From Ohtaekwangia sp. (lineage in GTDB: Bacteria; Bacteroidota; Bacteroidia; Cytophagales; Cyclobacteriaceae), in contig JAJNPV010000042.1 in NCBI GenBank assembly GCA_021155195.1, positions 124,001 to 188,000 of the forward strand: a DNA stretch of 64,000 bases, in the 5' to 3' direction. Below are positions 44,802-52,230 of this stretch, one piece after another (the first letter of the stretch is position 1; every line of letters begins with the position of its first letter). The notes beneath the pieces are model-generated. The model searched no databases. It saw nothing but the letters and a program-made list of their open reading frames with translations, and was not told the DNA's origin. Position numbers and translations under genes: made by a program.

Positions 44802-45839
44802 ATGAAAAACAAAGTTCTAACATTCGGTGAAATTATGCTCAGGCTGGCAACGCCTGGCTATCTTAGATTTGGTCAAGCTACAGAATTTGAAGCCTCCTAT
44901 GGTGGCGGTGAAGCAAACGTAGCTGTCTCACTTGCTAACTATGGAATCCCCGCAAGTTTTGTGACCAGTCTTCCAAAAAATGATTTAGGCGATGCCGCGA
45001 TATCTTCTTTAAAATCACTTGATGTTGATACCTCGCTGATTACAAGGGGCGGAGATCGGATAGGGGTTTATTATTTGGAGGCGGGCGCGGTGAGCCGGGG
45101 AAGCAAAGTAATATACGACAGGGCGGGTAGTTCATTTGCCAAACTAAAAAAAGGATCAATTGATTGGGATAAAGCATTTGAAGGAGTTACGTGGTTTCAT
45201 TGGACGGGCATCACACCTGCTGTATCAGAAGGGGCAGCGGATGCTTGCTTAGAAGCGTGTGAAGCTGCCTCTAAAAAAGGAATTACAGTTTCCACCGATT
45301 TGAATTTCAGAAACAAATTATGGAAGTGGGGAAAGACAGCCGGTGAAGTAATGGAAAAACTGGTTGCTCATTGCGATGTTATTTTAGGAAATGAAGAAGA
45401 TGCCGATATGGTTTTTGGTATCAAGCCCGAAGGCGTTGATGTAAAATTAGGCCATGTGGAAGGCGCAGCGTATGAATCAGTGGGTAAGCAATTGATGACT
45501 AAGTTTCCTAAAGCGAAAAAAGTGATTATCACCTTACGTGGCTCCGTGAGTGCCAGTCATAATTCATGGTCGGGTGTGTTGTGGGATGGTAAAAAATTAA
45601 TTGAAGCGCCTACCTATCAGATTACGCATATTGTTGATCGCGTGGGTGGTGGCGACTCTTTTATGGGCGGTTTAATTTATGGATTGATTGCCTATCCAAA
45701 AGATGATCAGAAAGCATTGAACTTTGCCGTGGCTGCTTCATGCCTGAAGCATACGATTAAAGGCGACTTTAACCGTGTTACTGTTGATGAGGTTGAAAAA
45801 TTGATGGAAGGTGATGCTTCCGGACGTGTTTCACGATAA
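44802..45839 (+). CDS. kdgK: 2-dehydro-3-deoxygluconate kinase (PfkB family)
   Basis: Phosphorylates KDG to KDPG with ATP. The 345-residue PfkB carbohydrate kinase shows the first signature region around GGGEANVAVSLANYGIPASF (about 31-50) and the second as DRVGGGDSFMGGLIYGL, with catalytic base Asp285. Family specificity (KDG rather than fructose or ribose) is supported by FGEIMLRLATPGYLRF at the N-terminus and by direct linkage to uxaA and the KDPG aldolases. It is first gene of the plus-strand operon kdgK-eda-eda-exuT, divergent from uxaA. Confidence 0.92.
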   Translation: MKNKVLTFGEIMLRLATPGYLRFGQATEFEASYGGGEANVAVSLANYGIPASFVTSLPKNDLGDAAISSLKSLDVDTSLITRGGDRIGVYYLEAGAVSRGSKVIYDRAGSSFAKLKKGSIDWDKAFEGVTWFHWTGITPAVSEGAADACLEACEAASKKGITVSTDLNFRNKLWKWGKTAGEVMEKLVAHCDVILGNEEDADMVFGIKPEGVDVKLGHVEGAAYESVGKQLMTKFPKAKKVIITLRGSVSASHNSWSGVLWDGKKLIEAPTYQITHIVDRVGGGDSFMGGLIYGLIAYPKDDQKALNFAVAASCLKHTIKGDFNRVTVDEVEKLMEGDASGRVSR

Positions 45840-45918
45840 CTTGTAAGGCCCGATATCTACACGGTATTTAGACGCAATAAATTCAATTTTTAATAATGAG
45901 TACTTTATTTCTAATCTA

Positions 45919-46584
45919 ATGGCAACTTTTTCAATTGACTCAATACAACAGGCGATGCGCTCGTCTGGAATGATTCCGGTTTTTTATCATGCCGATGTGG
46001 AAACAGCGAAGGGCGTGCTTGACGCTTGCTACAAAGGGGGCGTGCGTGTATTTGAATTTACAAACCGAGGCGAAAATGCATTTCAAGTATTCACTCAATT
46101 GTTAAAGCACGCTGAACAATATCCAGACTTAATGATGGGCATTGGTACCATTATGAGTGGCGAGGTAACTCAAAAATTCTGCGATGCCGGTGCGCATTTT
46201 ATTGTATCACCTATTTTGAAAAGTGAAATGGCAACGGTGTGTGCTAAAAACAATAAACTTTGGATACCCGGCTGTGCTACGCTTACGGAAATTGTAACGG
46301 CAAAAGATTTAGGGGCAAAAGTGATTAAGATTTTTCCAGGTTCAGTATTAGGCCCGGGGTTCGTGTCATCCATTATGCCGGTGGTGCCGGGATTGCAGTT
46401 GATGCCAACCGGTGGCGTTGAACCAACTGAAGCAAATTTATCGGCCTGGTTTAAGGCAGGAGTGATTTGTGTGGGCATGGGTTCTCAGCTGATTTCAAAA
46501 GACGTTATCGAAACCAAAAATTGGACAAAGTTGGAGCAAGGAGTAAAAGATGCTTTGGCGATTATCAAAGCGATTAAAAAATAA
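45919..46584 (+). CDS. eda: KDPG aldolase, copy 1
   Basis: Cleaves 2-keto-3-deoxy-6-phosphogluconate to pyruvate and glyceraldehyde 3-phosphate. This 221-residue class I aldolase keeps the active-site set: Glu46 and Arg50 in RVFEFTNRGEN and the Schiff-base Lys137 in VIKIFPGS. IPGCATLTEI and MPTGGVEPTEANLSAWFKAG complete the phosphate site. A close paralogue follows 2 bases downstream. Both copies keep all catalytic residues, so both may be active; one may favour a related keto-acid phosphate such as KDPGal (inference). Confidence 0.93.
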   Translation: MATFSIDSIQQAMRSSGMIPVFYHADVETAKGVLDACYKGGVRVFEFTNRGENAFQVFTQLLKHAEQYPDLMMGIGTIMSGEVTQKFCDAGAHFIVSPILKSEMATVCAKNNKLWIPGCATLTEIVTAKDLGAKVIKIFPGSVLGPGFVSSIMPVVPGLQLMPTGGVEPTEANLSAWFKAGVICVGMGSQLISKDVIETKNWTKLEQGVKDALAIIKAIKK

Positions 46585-46586
46585 GA

Positions 46587-47249
46587 ATGAGGTTTAGCAA
46601 GCAGCAGATTGTGAGTGGTATGAAAGGAGCAGGAATTGTTCCTTTGTTTACCCACGATAATGCTGACGATGCGCAACAGGTGTTGGAAGCTGCTTACCGC
46701 GGAGGAATCCGAATCTTTGAATTCACTAATCGCAGGGAAAACTCATTTGAAGTTTTTTCGCATCTACTAACGGTTGCAAAAAAATATCCTGATCTCATGC
46801 TCGGCATCGGTACGATCATGGATGGAGCTACCACCAAAAAGTTTCTGGATGCTGGCGCAGATTTTATTATCTCGCCAATCTTAAAATTAGAGATGGCTCA
46901 AGTGTGCAAAACGTATGATGCGCTATGGATACCGGGCTGTGCTACGTTAACTGAAATAGTCACAGCAAAAGATCATGGTGCTGAGATTATCAAATTATTT
47001 CCTGGTTCCGTGTTAGGGCCCGGTTTTGTTTCGTCTATCATGCCGGTGGTGCCGGGATTGCAGTTGATGATAACAGGTGGCGTAGAACCCCATGAAAAAA
47101 ATCTAACCCAATGGTTTAAAGCCGGTGCTGCCTGTGTGGGCATGGGATCACAATTATTCACGAAAGAAATTTTAGCCCAAAAGAACTGGTCATTACTTCA
47201 ACAGACAGTGACTGAATGTTTGGCGATAGCAAATAGAGTTAGAAAATAG
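46587..47249 (+). CDS. KDPG aldolase, copy 2
   Basis: Second bifunctional KDPG/4-hydroxy-2-oxoglutarate-type aldolase, 220 residues. It has the same catalytic residues as the upstream copy: Glu45 and Arg49 in RIFEFTNRREN and Lys136 in IIKLFPGS. The two proteins are clearly paralogous over their whole length, and a 30-base tract at 46375-46404 and 47040-47069 is identical in DNA although flanking codons have drifted. The gene starts 2 bases after copy 1, a tandem duplication. A different substrate preference cannot be judged from sequence. Confidence 0.9.
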   Translation: MRFSKQQIVSGMKGAGIVPLFTHDNADDAQQVLEAAYRGGIRIFEFTNRRENSFEVFSHLLTVAKKYPDLMLGIGTIMDGATTKKFLDAGADFIISPILKLEMAQVCKTYDALWIPGCATLTEIVTAKDHGAEIIKLFPGSVLGPGFVSSIMPVVPGLQLMITGGVEPHEKNLTQWFKAGAACVGMGSQLFTKEILAQKNWSLLQQTVTECLAIANRVRK

Positions 47250-47282
47250 ATTTTATTGTTCGTTTAATTTAACCCACTCAAC

Positions 47283-48671
47283 TTGGAAACTTTAACTACT
47301 GCAAATCAGCCCATCGGTAAGTATAGATGGACTATTTGTGCCCTTGTGTTTTTTGCTACTACCGTTAACTACCTCGACAGGCAAGTATTGAGTTTGCTTC
47401 AACCCCGATTGGAAGAAATTTTTGGTTGGACCAATACAGATTATGCAAACATCACAGCCGTATTTCAATTTACCTATGCTATTACCATGTTGTTTGTTGG
47501 CCGGTTGGTCGATAAGTTGGGAACACGCTGGGGATATGGTGTGGCCATCATCGTTTGGTCTATTGGTGCCTTGGTACATGCATTTGCAATTCCTATTGGC
47601 GAAGGTATTTCTGCTGTATTAGGATGGGTGGGAATTACCACGTTCTCCGTTTCGGTACTTGGGTTTATGTTTTCACGGGCATTATTGGCATTGGGTGAGT
47701 CTGGAAATTTTCCGGCAGCCATTAAAGCAACGGCTGAATATTTCCCGAAACATGAACGCTCCTTTGCAACAGGTATCTTTAATTCAGGAACGAACATCGG
47801 TGCCATATTGGCCCCCCTCACGGTGCCCTGGATTTACAGGCACTGGGGTTGGGAAGCAGCCTTTATTGTAATTGGTGGTTTGGGTTTTCTTTGGTTGGCG
47901 CTGTGGTTGATCATGTATGAACGGCCCGAAAATCAAAAACGTCTTTCTGCGGCTGAGTTAGCTTATATTAATAAAGACGAAGAAGATGAGAAGGATGGAG
48001 GGGTTTCGAAAGATAGTAATGATGATAAAGTTTCCTGGGTTAAACTGTTGGGCTACCGACAAACCTGGGCATTTGCATTTGGCAAGTTTATGACGGATGG
48101 TGTTTGGTGGTTTTTCCTTTTCTGGTTGCCCGCTTATTTGAAGGCACAGTACGGTATTATAGATGAGGCGGTAATGCTTCCCCTTGCAGTCTTGTATTCC
48201 ATGTCGATGGTAGGTAGCGTTGCGGGTGGGTGGCTTCCCATGATTTTTATTAAGAAAGGGTATGGCGTATTTGATGGCCGCATGCGTGCCATGCTTTTGA
48301 TTGCGTTGTTCCCGTTAGTTATTTTAATTGCCCAACCCTTGGGTGATCTTACCTTTTGGATTCCTGTTTTATTGATTGGAGTGGGTACGGCAGCCCACCA
48401 GGCGTGGAGCGCAAATTTATTCACCACCGTATCAGATATGTTTCCTAAAAAGACGATAGGATCGGTAATAGGGATTGGAGGATTGGCAGGTGGAGTAGGG
48501 GCTGTAGCTTTTACCAAATTAGGTGGTGCCTTGTTTGATCACTACAAAGCCTTAGATCATATTGAAACAGGTTACACCATCATGTTTGCAATTTGTGCCG
48601 TGGCTTATTTAGTAGCGTGGGGTGTTATGAAAATGCTGGTACCAAAGTATAATCCAATTCGGGATTTGTAA
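47283..48671 (+). CDS. exuT: MFS hexuronate transporter (ExuT-like)
   Basis: Proton symporter for uronates in the inner membrane. The 462-residue protein belongs to the anion:cation symporter (ACS) group of the MFS: YRWTICALVFFATTVNYLDRQ, the first-helix signature with Asn-Tyr-x-Asp-Arg, and GLVDK-like VGRLVDKLGTRWGYG (motif A) after the second helix. RALLALGESGNFPAAIKA carries the E-x-G-N-F-P motif shared with ExuT and GudP. It starts with TTG 47283, 33 bases after the second aldolase gene. Its place at the end of the uronate operon supports galacturonate/glucuronate uptake. Confidence 0.9.
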   Translation: METLTTANQPIGKYRWTICALVFFATTVNYLDRQVLSLLQPRLEEIFGWTNTDYANITAVFQFTYAITMLFVGRLVDKLGTRWGYGVAIIVWSIGALVHAFAIPIGEGISAVLGWVGITTFSVSVLGFMFSRALLALGESGNFPAAIKATAEYFPKHERSFATGIFNSGTNIGAILAPLTVPWIYRHWGWEAAFIVIGGLGFLWLALWLIMYERPENQKRLSAAELAYINKDEEDEKDGGVSKDSNDDKVSWVKLLGYRQTWAFAFGKFMTDGVWWFFLFWLPAYLKAQYGIIDEAVMLPLAVLYSMSMVGSVAGGWLPMIFIKKGYGVFDGRMRAMLLIALFPLVILIAQPLGDLTFWIPVLLIGVGTAAHQAWSANLFTTVSDMFPKKTIGSVIGIGGLAGGVGAVAFTKLGGALFDHYKALDHIETGYTIMFAICAVAYLVAWGVMKMLVPKYNPIRDL

Positions 48672-48694
48672 GTTATAAATAGCCATTCAATATT

Positions 48695-48745
48695 GAAAGG
48701 TGCATTTAGCCAACCAATTTGGTCAGGGCATGTGCACCTTTTCTA
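48695..48745 (+). terminator. Terminator hairpin after the uronate operon
   Basis: Outer arms GAAAGGTGCAT (48695-48705) and ATGTGCACCTTTTC (48730-48743) pair, with an inner CCAA/TTGG helix between. A T-rich tract follows. It starts 24 bases after the transporter stop. Confidence 0.6.
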
Positions 48746-48752
48746 TTGATAT

Positions 48753-48803
48753 ATGTGAAATATATGCACCTAGGTGCATATATTCGTTAGTTGCCGGCAA
48801 GCC
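48753..48803 (+). repeat. Left-border module of accessory unit (copy 2)
   Basis: A perfect 26-base palindrome at 48759-48784 (half AATATATGCACCT) is followed by CG and GTTGCCGGCAAGCC at 48790-48803. Its order and many bases match the module at 15650-15697. GTTGCCGGCAAGCC has an inverted partner GGCCAGCCGGCAAC at 49316-49329 (12 of 14), placed just after the enclosed gene. Confidence 0.65.
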
Positions 48804-48806
48804 ACA

Positions 48807-49289
48807 ATGACACAGAATACAAAACATTTAATAACCGCGATAATTATATTCCTTTCATCGGGACTTTATTTTGCATTAGCACACAAGGGATATAAAGAGC
48901 AGAATATAACGCTTGACAAACTCGACAAATTCACGGGACAGATAATCGAGAGGGGAATTACGACAAGAAAGTCTGGGAAAAAGAAATCGATCGTTTTTTA
49001 CATCAGACTTGCTGGACTTAGTGAAACGCTTGGAATATACAGAATGAACAATAATTATCAAGAGTTAATCGACAAACTAGTACCAGGTGACGAGGTGACC
49101 GTTTATTACGTAAGCAGACCAAATGATGACGTAAATATTGATTTAGTTCAAATTGAAAATGGAGAGAAGATTATTGTGAATGCTGAAGAGTTCAAAAACA
49201 AAGAATCATCTCTAATTTACATTGGACTGGTTGCTGGAGTACTTTCAGTTGTGGCATCAGTTTGGTATTACAAGAAATACGTTGGTTGA
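48807..49289 (+). CDS. Small membrane protein of unknown function in accessory unit
   Basis: 160-residue protein with a hydrophobic segment near each end (about residues 7-25 and 130-150). The middle is a strand-rich soluble part (FTGQIIERGITTRKSGKKKS, then DKLVPGDEVTVYYV) that recalls DUF3592-like extracytoplasmic domains, but no firm family match can be given. A reading from GTG 48774 would run through the border repeat, so ATG 48807, right behind the repeat, is preferred. The gene is enclosed by an inverted repeat pair, and its codon use (many ACA and GAC codons) differs from core genes, suggesting transfer. Confidence 0.6.
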   Translation: MTQNTKHLITAIIIFLSSGLYFALAHKGYKEQNITLDKLDKFTGQIIERGITTRKSGKKKSIVFYIRLAGLSETLGIYRMNNNYQELIDKLVPGDEVTVYYVSRPNDDVNIDLVQIENGEKIIVNAEEFKNKESSLIYIGLVAGVLSVVASVWYYKKYVG

Positions 49290-49446
49290 CACTTGTTTAA
49301 GAGTTTGGACTATGTGGCCAGCCGGCAACACAATGTATGTGCCATTGCGGGGTGAAGAGTAAATTAGTAGTTTAGGTTTCAAATAACGTACGGTCATGCG
49401 GACAGTTTCGGTGCAGGTCGGGCAAATCATTCCTTCGTCATTCATT
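49257..49446 (-). CDS. Doubtful short ORF in the small unit
   Basis: A possible 62-residue product starting MNDEGMICPTCTETVRM, with a CxxC pair. ATG 49446 has a good Shine-Dalgarno-like AGGAGG four bases ahead of it. However, its second half runs across the inverted repeats and antisense to the end of the gene at 48807-49289, so most of it is probably not a real protein. It is more likely a truncated gene start left in the unit. Confidence 0.15.
49316..49329. repeat. Right inverted repeat of unit at 48.8 kb
   Basis: GGCCAGCCGGCAAC is the inverted partner (12 of 14 bases) of GTTGCCGGCAAGCC at 48790-48803. The two enclose one gene. Confidence 0.55.
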
Positions 49447-49477
49447 TGCCCTCCTATTCCCGCAACGTCACATACAC
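49334..49477. repeat. Small unit framed by 18-base inverted repeats
   Basis: TGTATGTGCCATTGCGGG (49334-49351) and CCCGCAACGTCACATACA (49460-49477) are inverted copies with 16 of 18 matches. The 108 bases between hold no complete gene. On the minus strand an ORF starts at ATG 49446 behind an AGGAGG box and reads into the next unit's end. The whole looks like a remnant or miniature form of the same kind of unit. Confidence 0.5.
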
Positions 49478-49482
49478 AAACG

Positions 49483-49498
49483 TTGTAGCGCATACCCT
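49483..49498. repeat. Left inverted repeat of the higBA unit
   Basis: GTTGTAGCGCATACCC, matched inversely by GGGTGCGCGTTACAAC at 50240-50255 (13 of 16). The pair encloses the promoter and both genes of the toxin-antitoxin module. Confidence 0.55.
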
Positions 49499-49539
49499 GG
49501 GACGACTCTAACTAGAGACAAATTTGAACTTATAAAGAT

Positions 49540-49569
49540 TTGACGTTGTTAACTTTTAAGTTAACTTTG
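49540..49569 (+). promoter_or_regulatory. Promoter and operator of higBA
   Basis: TTG (49540-49542), 19 bases, then TAACTTTG (49562-49569): an exact Bacteroidota promoter. An 18-base inverted repeat at 49548-49565 (GTTAACTT, two bases, AAGTTAAC) fills the space between -33 and -7, the expected place for HigA to repress its own operon. The predicted transcript start (about 49574-49577) falls on the GTG start codon at 49575, implying a leaderless message. Confidence 0.7.
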
Positions 49570-49574
49570 CCGGA

Positions 49575-49943
49575 GTGGAGAAAATCCGACAAATCATATT
49601 TCACAAGGACTATTTCCTTGACTTCTTCAACGACCAGACCGAAAAGGTTAAGGATAAAATTGAACACGTCTTATACGTAATATCCGTAGCCGACAGAATT
49701 CCAGTTAAGTTTTTTCAACACCTGACTGGTACTGACGGCCTTTACGAGGTAAGAGTTGAGTTTCAGGGAAATATCTACAGAATCTTCTCGTGCTTTGACG
49801 AGGGTAACTTAGTTGTGTTGTTCAATGGATTTCAGAAAAAATCACAGAAGGCACCAACAGGAGAGATTGAGAAAGCATTAAAAATTAAGACCGAATATTT
49901 TATTGAAAAAGTTAAATCAAAGGGACATGGAAACAAAAAGTAA
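49575..49943 (+). CDS. higB: HigB-like RelE-superfamily toxin
   Basis: mRNA-cleaving toxin of the HigB/Gp49-like group (122 residues), expected to cut mRNA at the ribosome. YVISVADRIPVKFFQHLTGT and VRVEFQGNIYRIFSCFDEGN, then LFNGFQKKSQKAP, are the typical family strands with basic and aromatic catalytic-site residues. The toxin comes first and the antitoxin second, the reverse of most pairs and the rule for HigBA. The start is GTG 49575, next to the promoter. The end overlaps higA by 17 bases. Confidence 0.88.
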   Translation: MEKIRQIIFHKDYFLDFFNDQTEKVKDKIEHVLYVISVADRIPVKFFQHLTGTDGLYEVRVEFQGNIYRIFSCFDEGNLVVLFNGFQKKSQKAPTGEIEKALKIKTEYFIEKVKSKGHGNKK

Positions 49944-50238
49944 GGGAAAGAAAAGAGTGACGACTTTTGATGAACTGATTGAAAGCCGACACGGAAAAAT
50001 TGGAACTAAAAAGCGGACAGACTTTGAGATCAAAGCCAAATCATTCGCCATTGGAGAGATAATTAAGGAAGAGAGGCGGCTTGCTAACATGACGCAAGAC
50101 GAACTGGCAGTCAAAACTGGAACAAAGAAGAGTTTTATTTCAAGAATTGAGAACGGACATAGCGACATTCAATTATCTACTTTATTTAAATTACTTGAAC
50201 AAGGACTTGGCAGAAAGATATCATTGACAATTGAGTGA
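49927..50238 (+). CDS. higA: HigA-like antitoxin, XRE-type DNA-binding protein
   Basis: 103-residue antitoxin. After a basic N-terminal part (about 1-40), the Cro/CI helix-turn-helix lies at about residues 44-98, with ANMTQDELAVKTGTKKSFIS and RIENGHSDIQLSTLFKLLE. It neutralises HigB and should bind the palindrome at 49548-49565. ATG 49927 is chosen; an upstream TTG at 49903 would add eight residues lying inside the toxin gene. The stop TGA overlaps the ATG of the next ORF (TGATG). Confidence 0.88.
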   Translation: METKSKGKKRVTTFDELIESRHGKIGTKKRTDFEIKAKSFAIGEIIKEERRLANMTQDELAVKTGTKKSFISRIENGHSDIQLSTLFKLLEQGLGRKISLTIE

Positions 50239-50714
50239 TGGGTGCGCGTTACAACCACAGATATAAACATCTGATTGCCATACTTATTTTGAATAGTATC
50301 CCTTTTTGCTCAAGTGCTCAGAACAATTCAGATGTCGATAAGCATGAGATTTTGAAAGTACGCAACGAGTCAAACCTGGCCTTCAAAAATCACCAAATCG
50401 AAAAGATCTTAAGTTTCTTAACGGAGGATATAAATATTGCAGCATCCAATGGAAAGATCATTTCTGGTAAAAATGTTTTTAAGGATGATTTGACTTCTCT
50501 TTTCAGTAGCAATCCCGACCAGTATTTTGTGCGTAGCTCAGAAGAAGTTCTACTTAATACTGATAAAAATGTAGCCTGGGAAAAAGGCACCTGGATTTCC
50601 CTACGGCCTAATACTGCAAATTGGAAAAACTATGGCGAGAGTTATTCAGCCTATTGGGTGAAAATAAATGGAACCTGGAAAATAAAATCTGAATTGTTTG
50701 TGAAACTATATTGA
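50238..50714 (+). CDS. SnoaL/NTF2-like (DUF4440) exported protein
   Basis: 158-residue protein. A hydrophobic N-terminal stretch ending at CSSAQ (about residue 28) looks like a signal peptide. The rest has the DUF4440/NTF2-like layout: NESNLAFKNHQIEKILSFLT, a helix with the pocket, then strands KNVAWEKGTWISLRP and YSAYWVKINGTWKIKSELF. The function is unknown. The first codons (MGARYNH) are formed by the right repeat of the higBA unit. The native start may have been nearer the KHLIAIL segment, where no ATG now remains, so the gene may have been joined to the unit by insertion. Confidence 0.6.
   Translation: MGARYNHRYKHLIAILILNSIPFCSSAQNNSDVDKHEILKVRNESNLAFKNHQIEKILSFLTEDINIAASNGKIISGKNVFKDDLTSLFSSNPDQYFVRSSEEVLLNTDKNVAWEKGTWISLRPNTANWKNYGESYSAYWVKINGTWKIKSELFVKLY
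50240..50255. repeat. Right inverted repeat of the higBA unit
   Basis: GGGTGCGCGTTACAAC, the inverted partner of 49483-49498 (13 of 16). It lies inside the first codons of the NTF2-like ORF. Confidence 0.55.
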
Positions 50715-50820
50715 GCCCAGCTGTTAGGATTACAAATCCAGAATAGCATTCACTCTATGTACCTATGTGTTTATTAATTTCATTTGAAACTGAGTACACA
50801 GGCTTGTGACGATTGAAATC

Positions 50821-52161
50821 TTAAATCCCTGTATAATTAAAAGGACTTATTTTTTTCAACCTAACTTTTAAATCAGATTTAATCTCAAGACTGTCAATGA
50901 AATCATGCATCGTCTTTTGCGTGATCTTTTCATTTTTGCGGGTGAGTGATTTAAGGGCTTCGTAAGGATTTGCATAGCCTTCTCTTCGCAGCACCGTTTG
51001 AATCGCTTCGGCAACCACTACCCAATTATCTTCCAGGTCCTGATCGATAGCCGCTTTATTTAATTCAAGCTTCAGTATTCCTTTCTCTAAGGATTTTAGT
51101 GCAATAACTGTATGCGCCAGCGGTACCCCGATATTTCGTAGCACAGTTGAATCAGTAAGATCACGTTGTAAACGGGAGATAGGAAGTTTGGCAGAGAGAT
51201 GTTCAAACACGGCATTCGCCAATCCTAAATTACCTTCTGCGTTTTCAAAGTCGATAGGGTTTACTTTGTGCGGCATGGCACTGGAACCTACCTCACCTTC
51301 TTTTATTCTTTGCTTGAAGTAATTCAAGGCTACGTATTGCCACACATCTCTACTAAAATCAATTAAGATTGTATTGATTCTTTTTAGGTTATCAAAAAGC
51401 GCAGCCAGATTATCGTAGTGTTCAATTTGTGTGGTGGGGTTACTTCGCGTTAAACCCAGTTGTGTGTTCACAAACAGATTAGCAAAATCATTCCAATTAA
51501 TTTCCGGATAGCTTACATGATGTGCATTAAAATTACCGGTGGCACCCCCAAACTTGGCTGAGTAAGGAATGGTTTTTAACAACTCTAATTGCTTGTGAAT
51601 ACGCTCTACAAACACATGCATTTCTTTGCCCAATCGGGTAGGCGATGCGGGTTGGCCATGCGTGCGGGCAAGTAATGTTATATCTTTCCACTGCACCGAC
51701 AATGTAGTAAGTTCATTTACAAATTTTTCCAGCACAGGAAGAAACTCCACTTCCATAAACTCTTTCAGCGAAAGCGGAATGGCTGTGTTGTTAATATCCT
51801 GTGATGTAAGCCCGAAGTGAATAAACTCTTTGTGTTGACTTAGCCCGAGGTCGTCAAATTTTTTCTTTAAAAAATATTCAACCGCTTTTACATCGTGGTT
51901 AGTTGTTTTTTCAATCTCTTTAATTTGATTGGCATCAGCCTCATTAAATGATTTATAGATGTTTCTGAGCTTGCCTTCCAGGTCTTTTGAAAACCCAGCC
52001 AGTTCAGGAACTGCATAGGTTAGTGCGATGAAGTATTCAACTTCTACCCGCACGCGATATTGAATCAGGCCGTATTCTGAAAAGTAGGGAGCTAAAGGAC
52101 GGGTGGTGTTAGAATACCGACCGTCTAACGGGGAGATTGCAGTAAGGGAATTTAATTGCAC
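50821..52161 (-). CDS. purB: Adenylosuccinate lyase
   Basis: Catalyses two steps of purine synthesis: SAICAR to AICAR, and adenylosuccinate to AMP, each releasing fumarate. The 446-residue protein belongs to the fumarase/aspartase superfamily, in the E. coli-like PurB group. N-terminal LNSLTAISPLDGRYSNTTRP, the general-acid region around LARTHGQPASPTRLGKE and the mobile signature loop GEVGSSAMPHKVNPIDFENA (Ser in GSSAMPHK) are all present. The length equals E. coli PurB (456) closely. It is a single gene. Confidence 0.96.
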   Translation of the reverse strand: MQLNSLTAISPLDGRYSNTTRPLAPYFSEYGLIQYRVRVEVEYFIALTYAVPELAGFSKDLEGKLRNIYKSFNEADANQIKEIEKTTNHDVKAVEYFLKKKFDDLGLSQHKEFIHFGLTSQDINNTAIPLSLKEFMEVEFLPVLEKFVNELTTLSVQWKDITLLARTHGQPASPTRLGKEMHVFVERIHKQLELLKTIPYSAKFGGATGNFNAHHVSYPEINWNDFANLFVNTQLGLTRSNPTTQIEHYDNLAALFDNLKRINTILIDFSRDVWQYVALNYFKQRIKEGEVGSSAMPHKVNPIDFENAEGNLGLANAVFEHLSAKLPISRLQRDLTDSTVLRNIGVPLAHTVIALKSLEKGILKLELNKAAIDQDLEDNWVVVAEAIQTVLRREGYANPYEALKSLTRKNEKITQKTMHDFIDSLEIKSDLKVRLKKISPFNYTGI

Positions 52162-52230
52162 AGGATATCCATTAAGATGTAAAAATACAAAAATGGATTA
52201 AGATGACCTTTTCTTTTAGATGGCGGGACT

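Noticed and set aside
47474..47821. 115-residue minus-strand ORF inside the hexuronate transporter gene (also 48134-48517)
   Set aside because: Shadow frames of a conserved MFS protein; no independent evidence.
48753..50255. Integron-type attC array
   Set aside because: The borders lack paired RYYYAAC and GTTRRRY sites with the usual spacing, and no integron integrase is in the window, so only a loose resemblance to gene cassettes is claimed.
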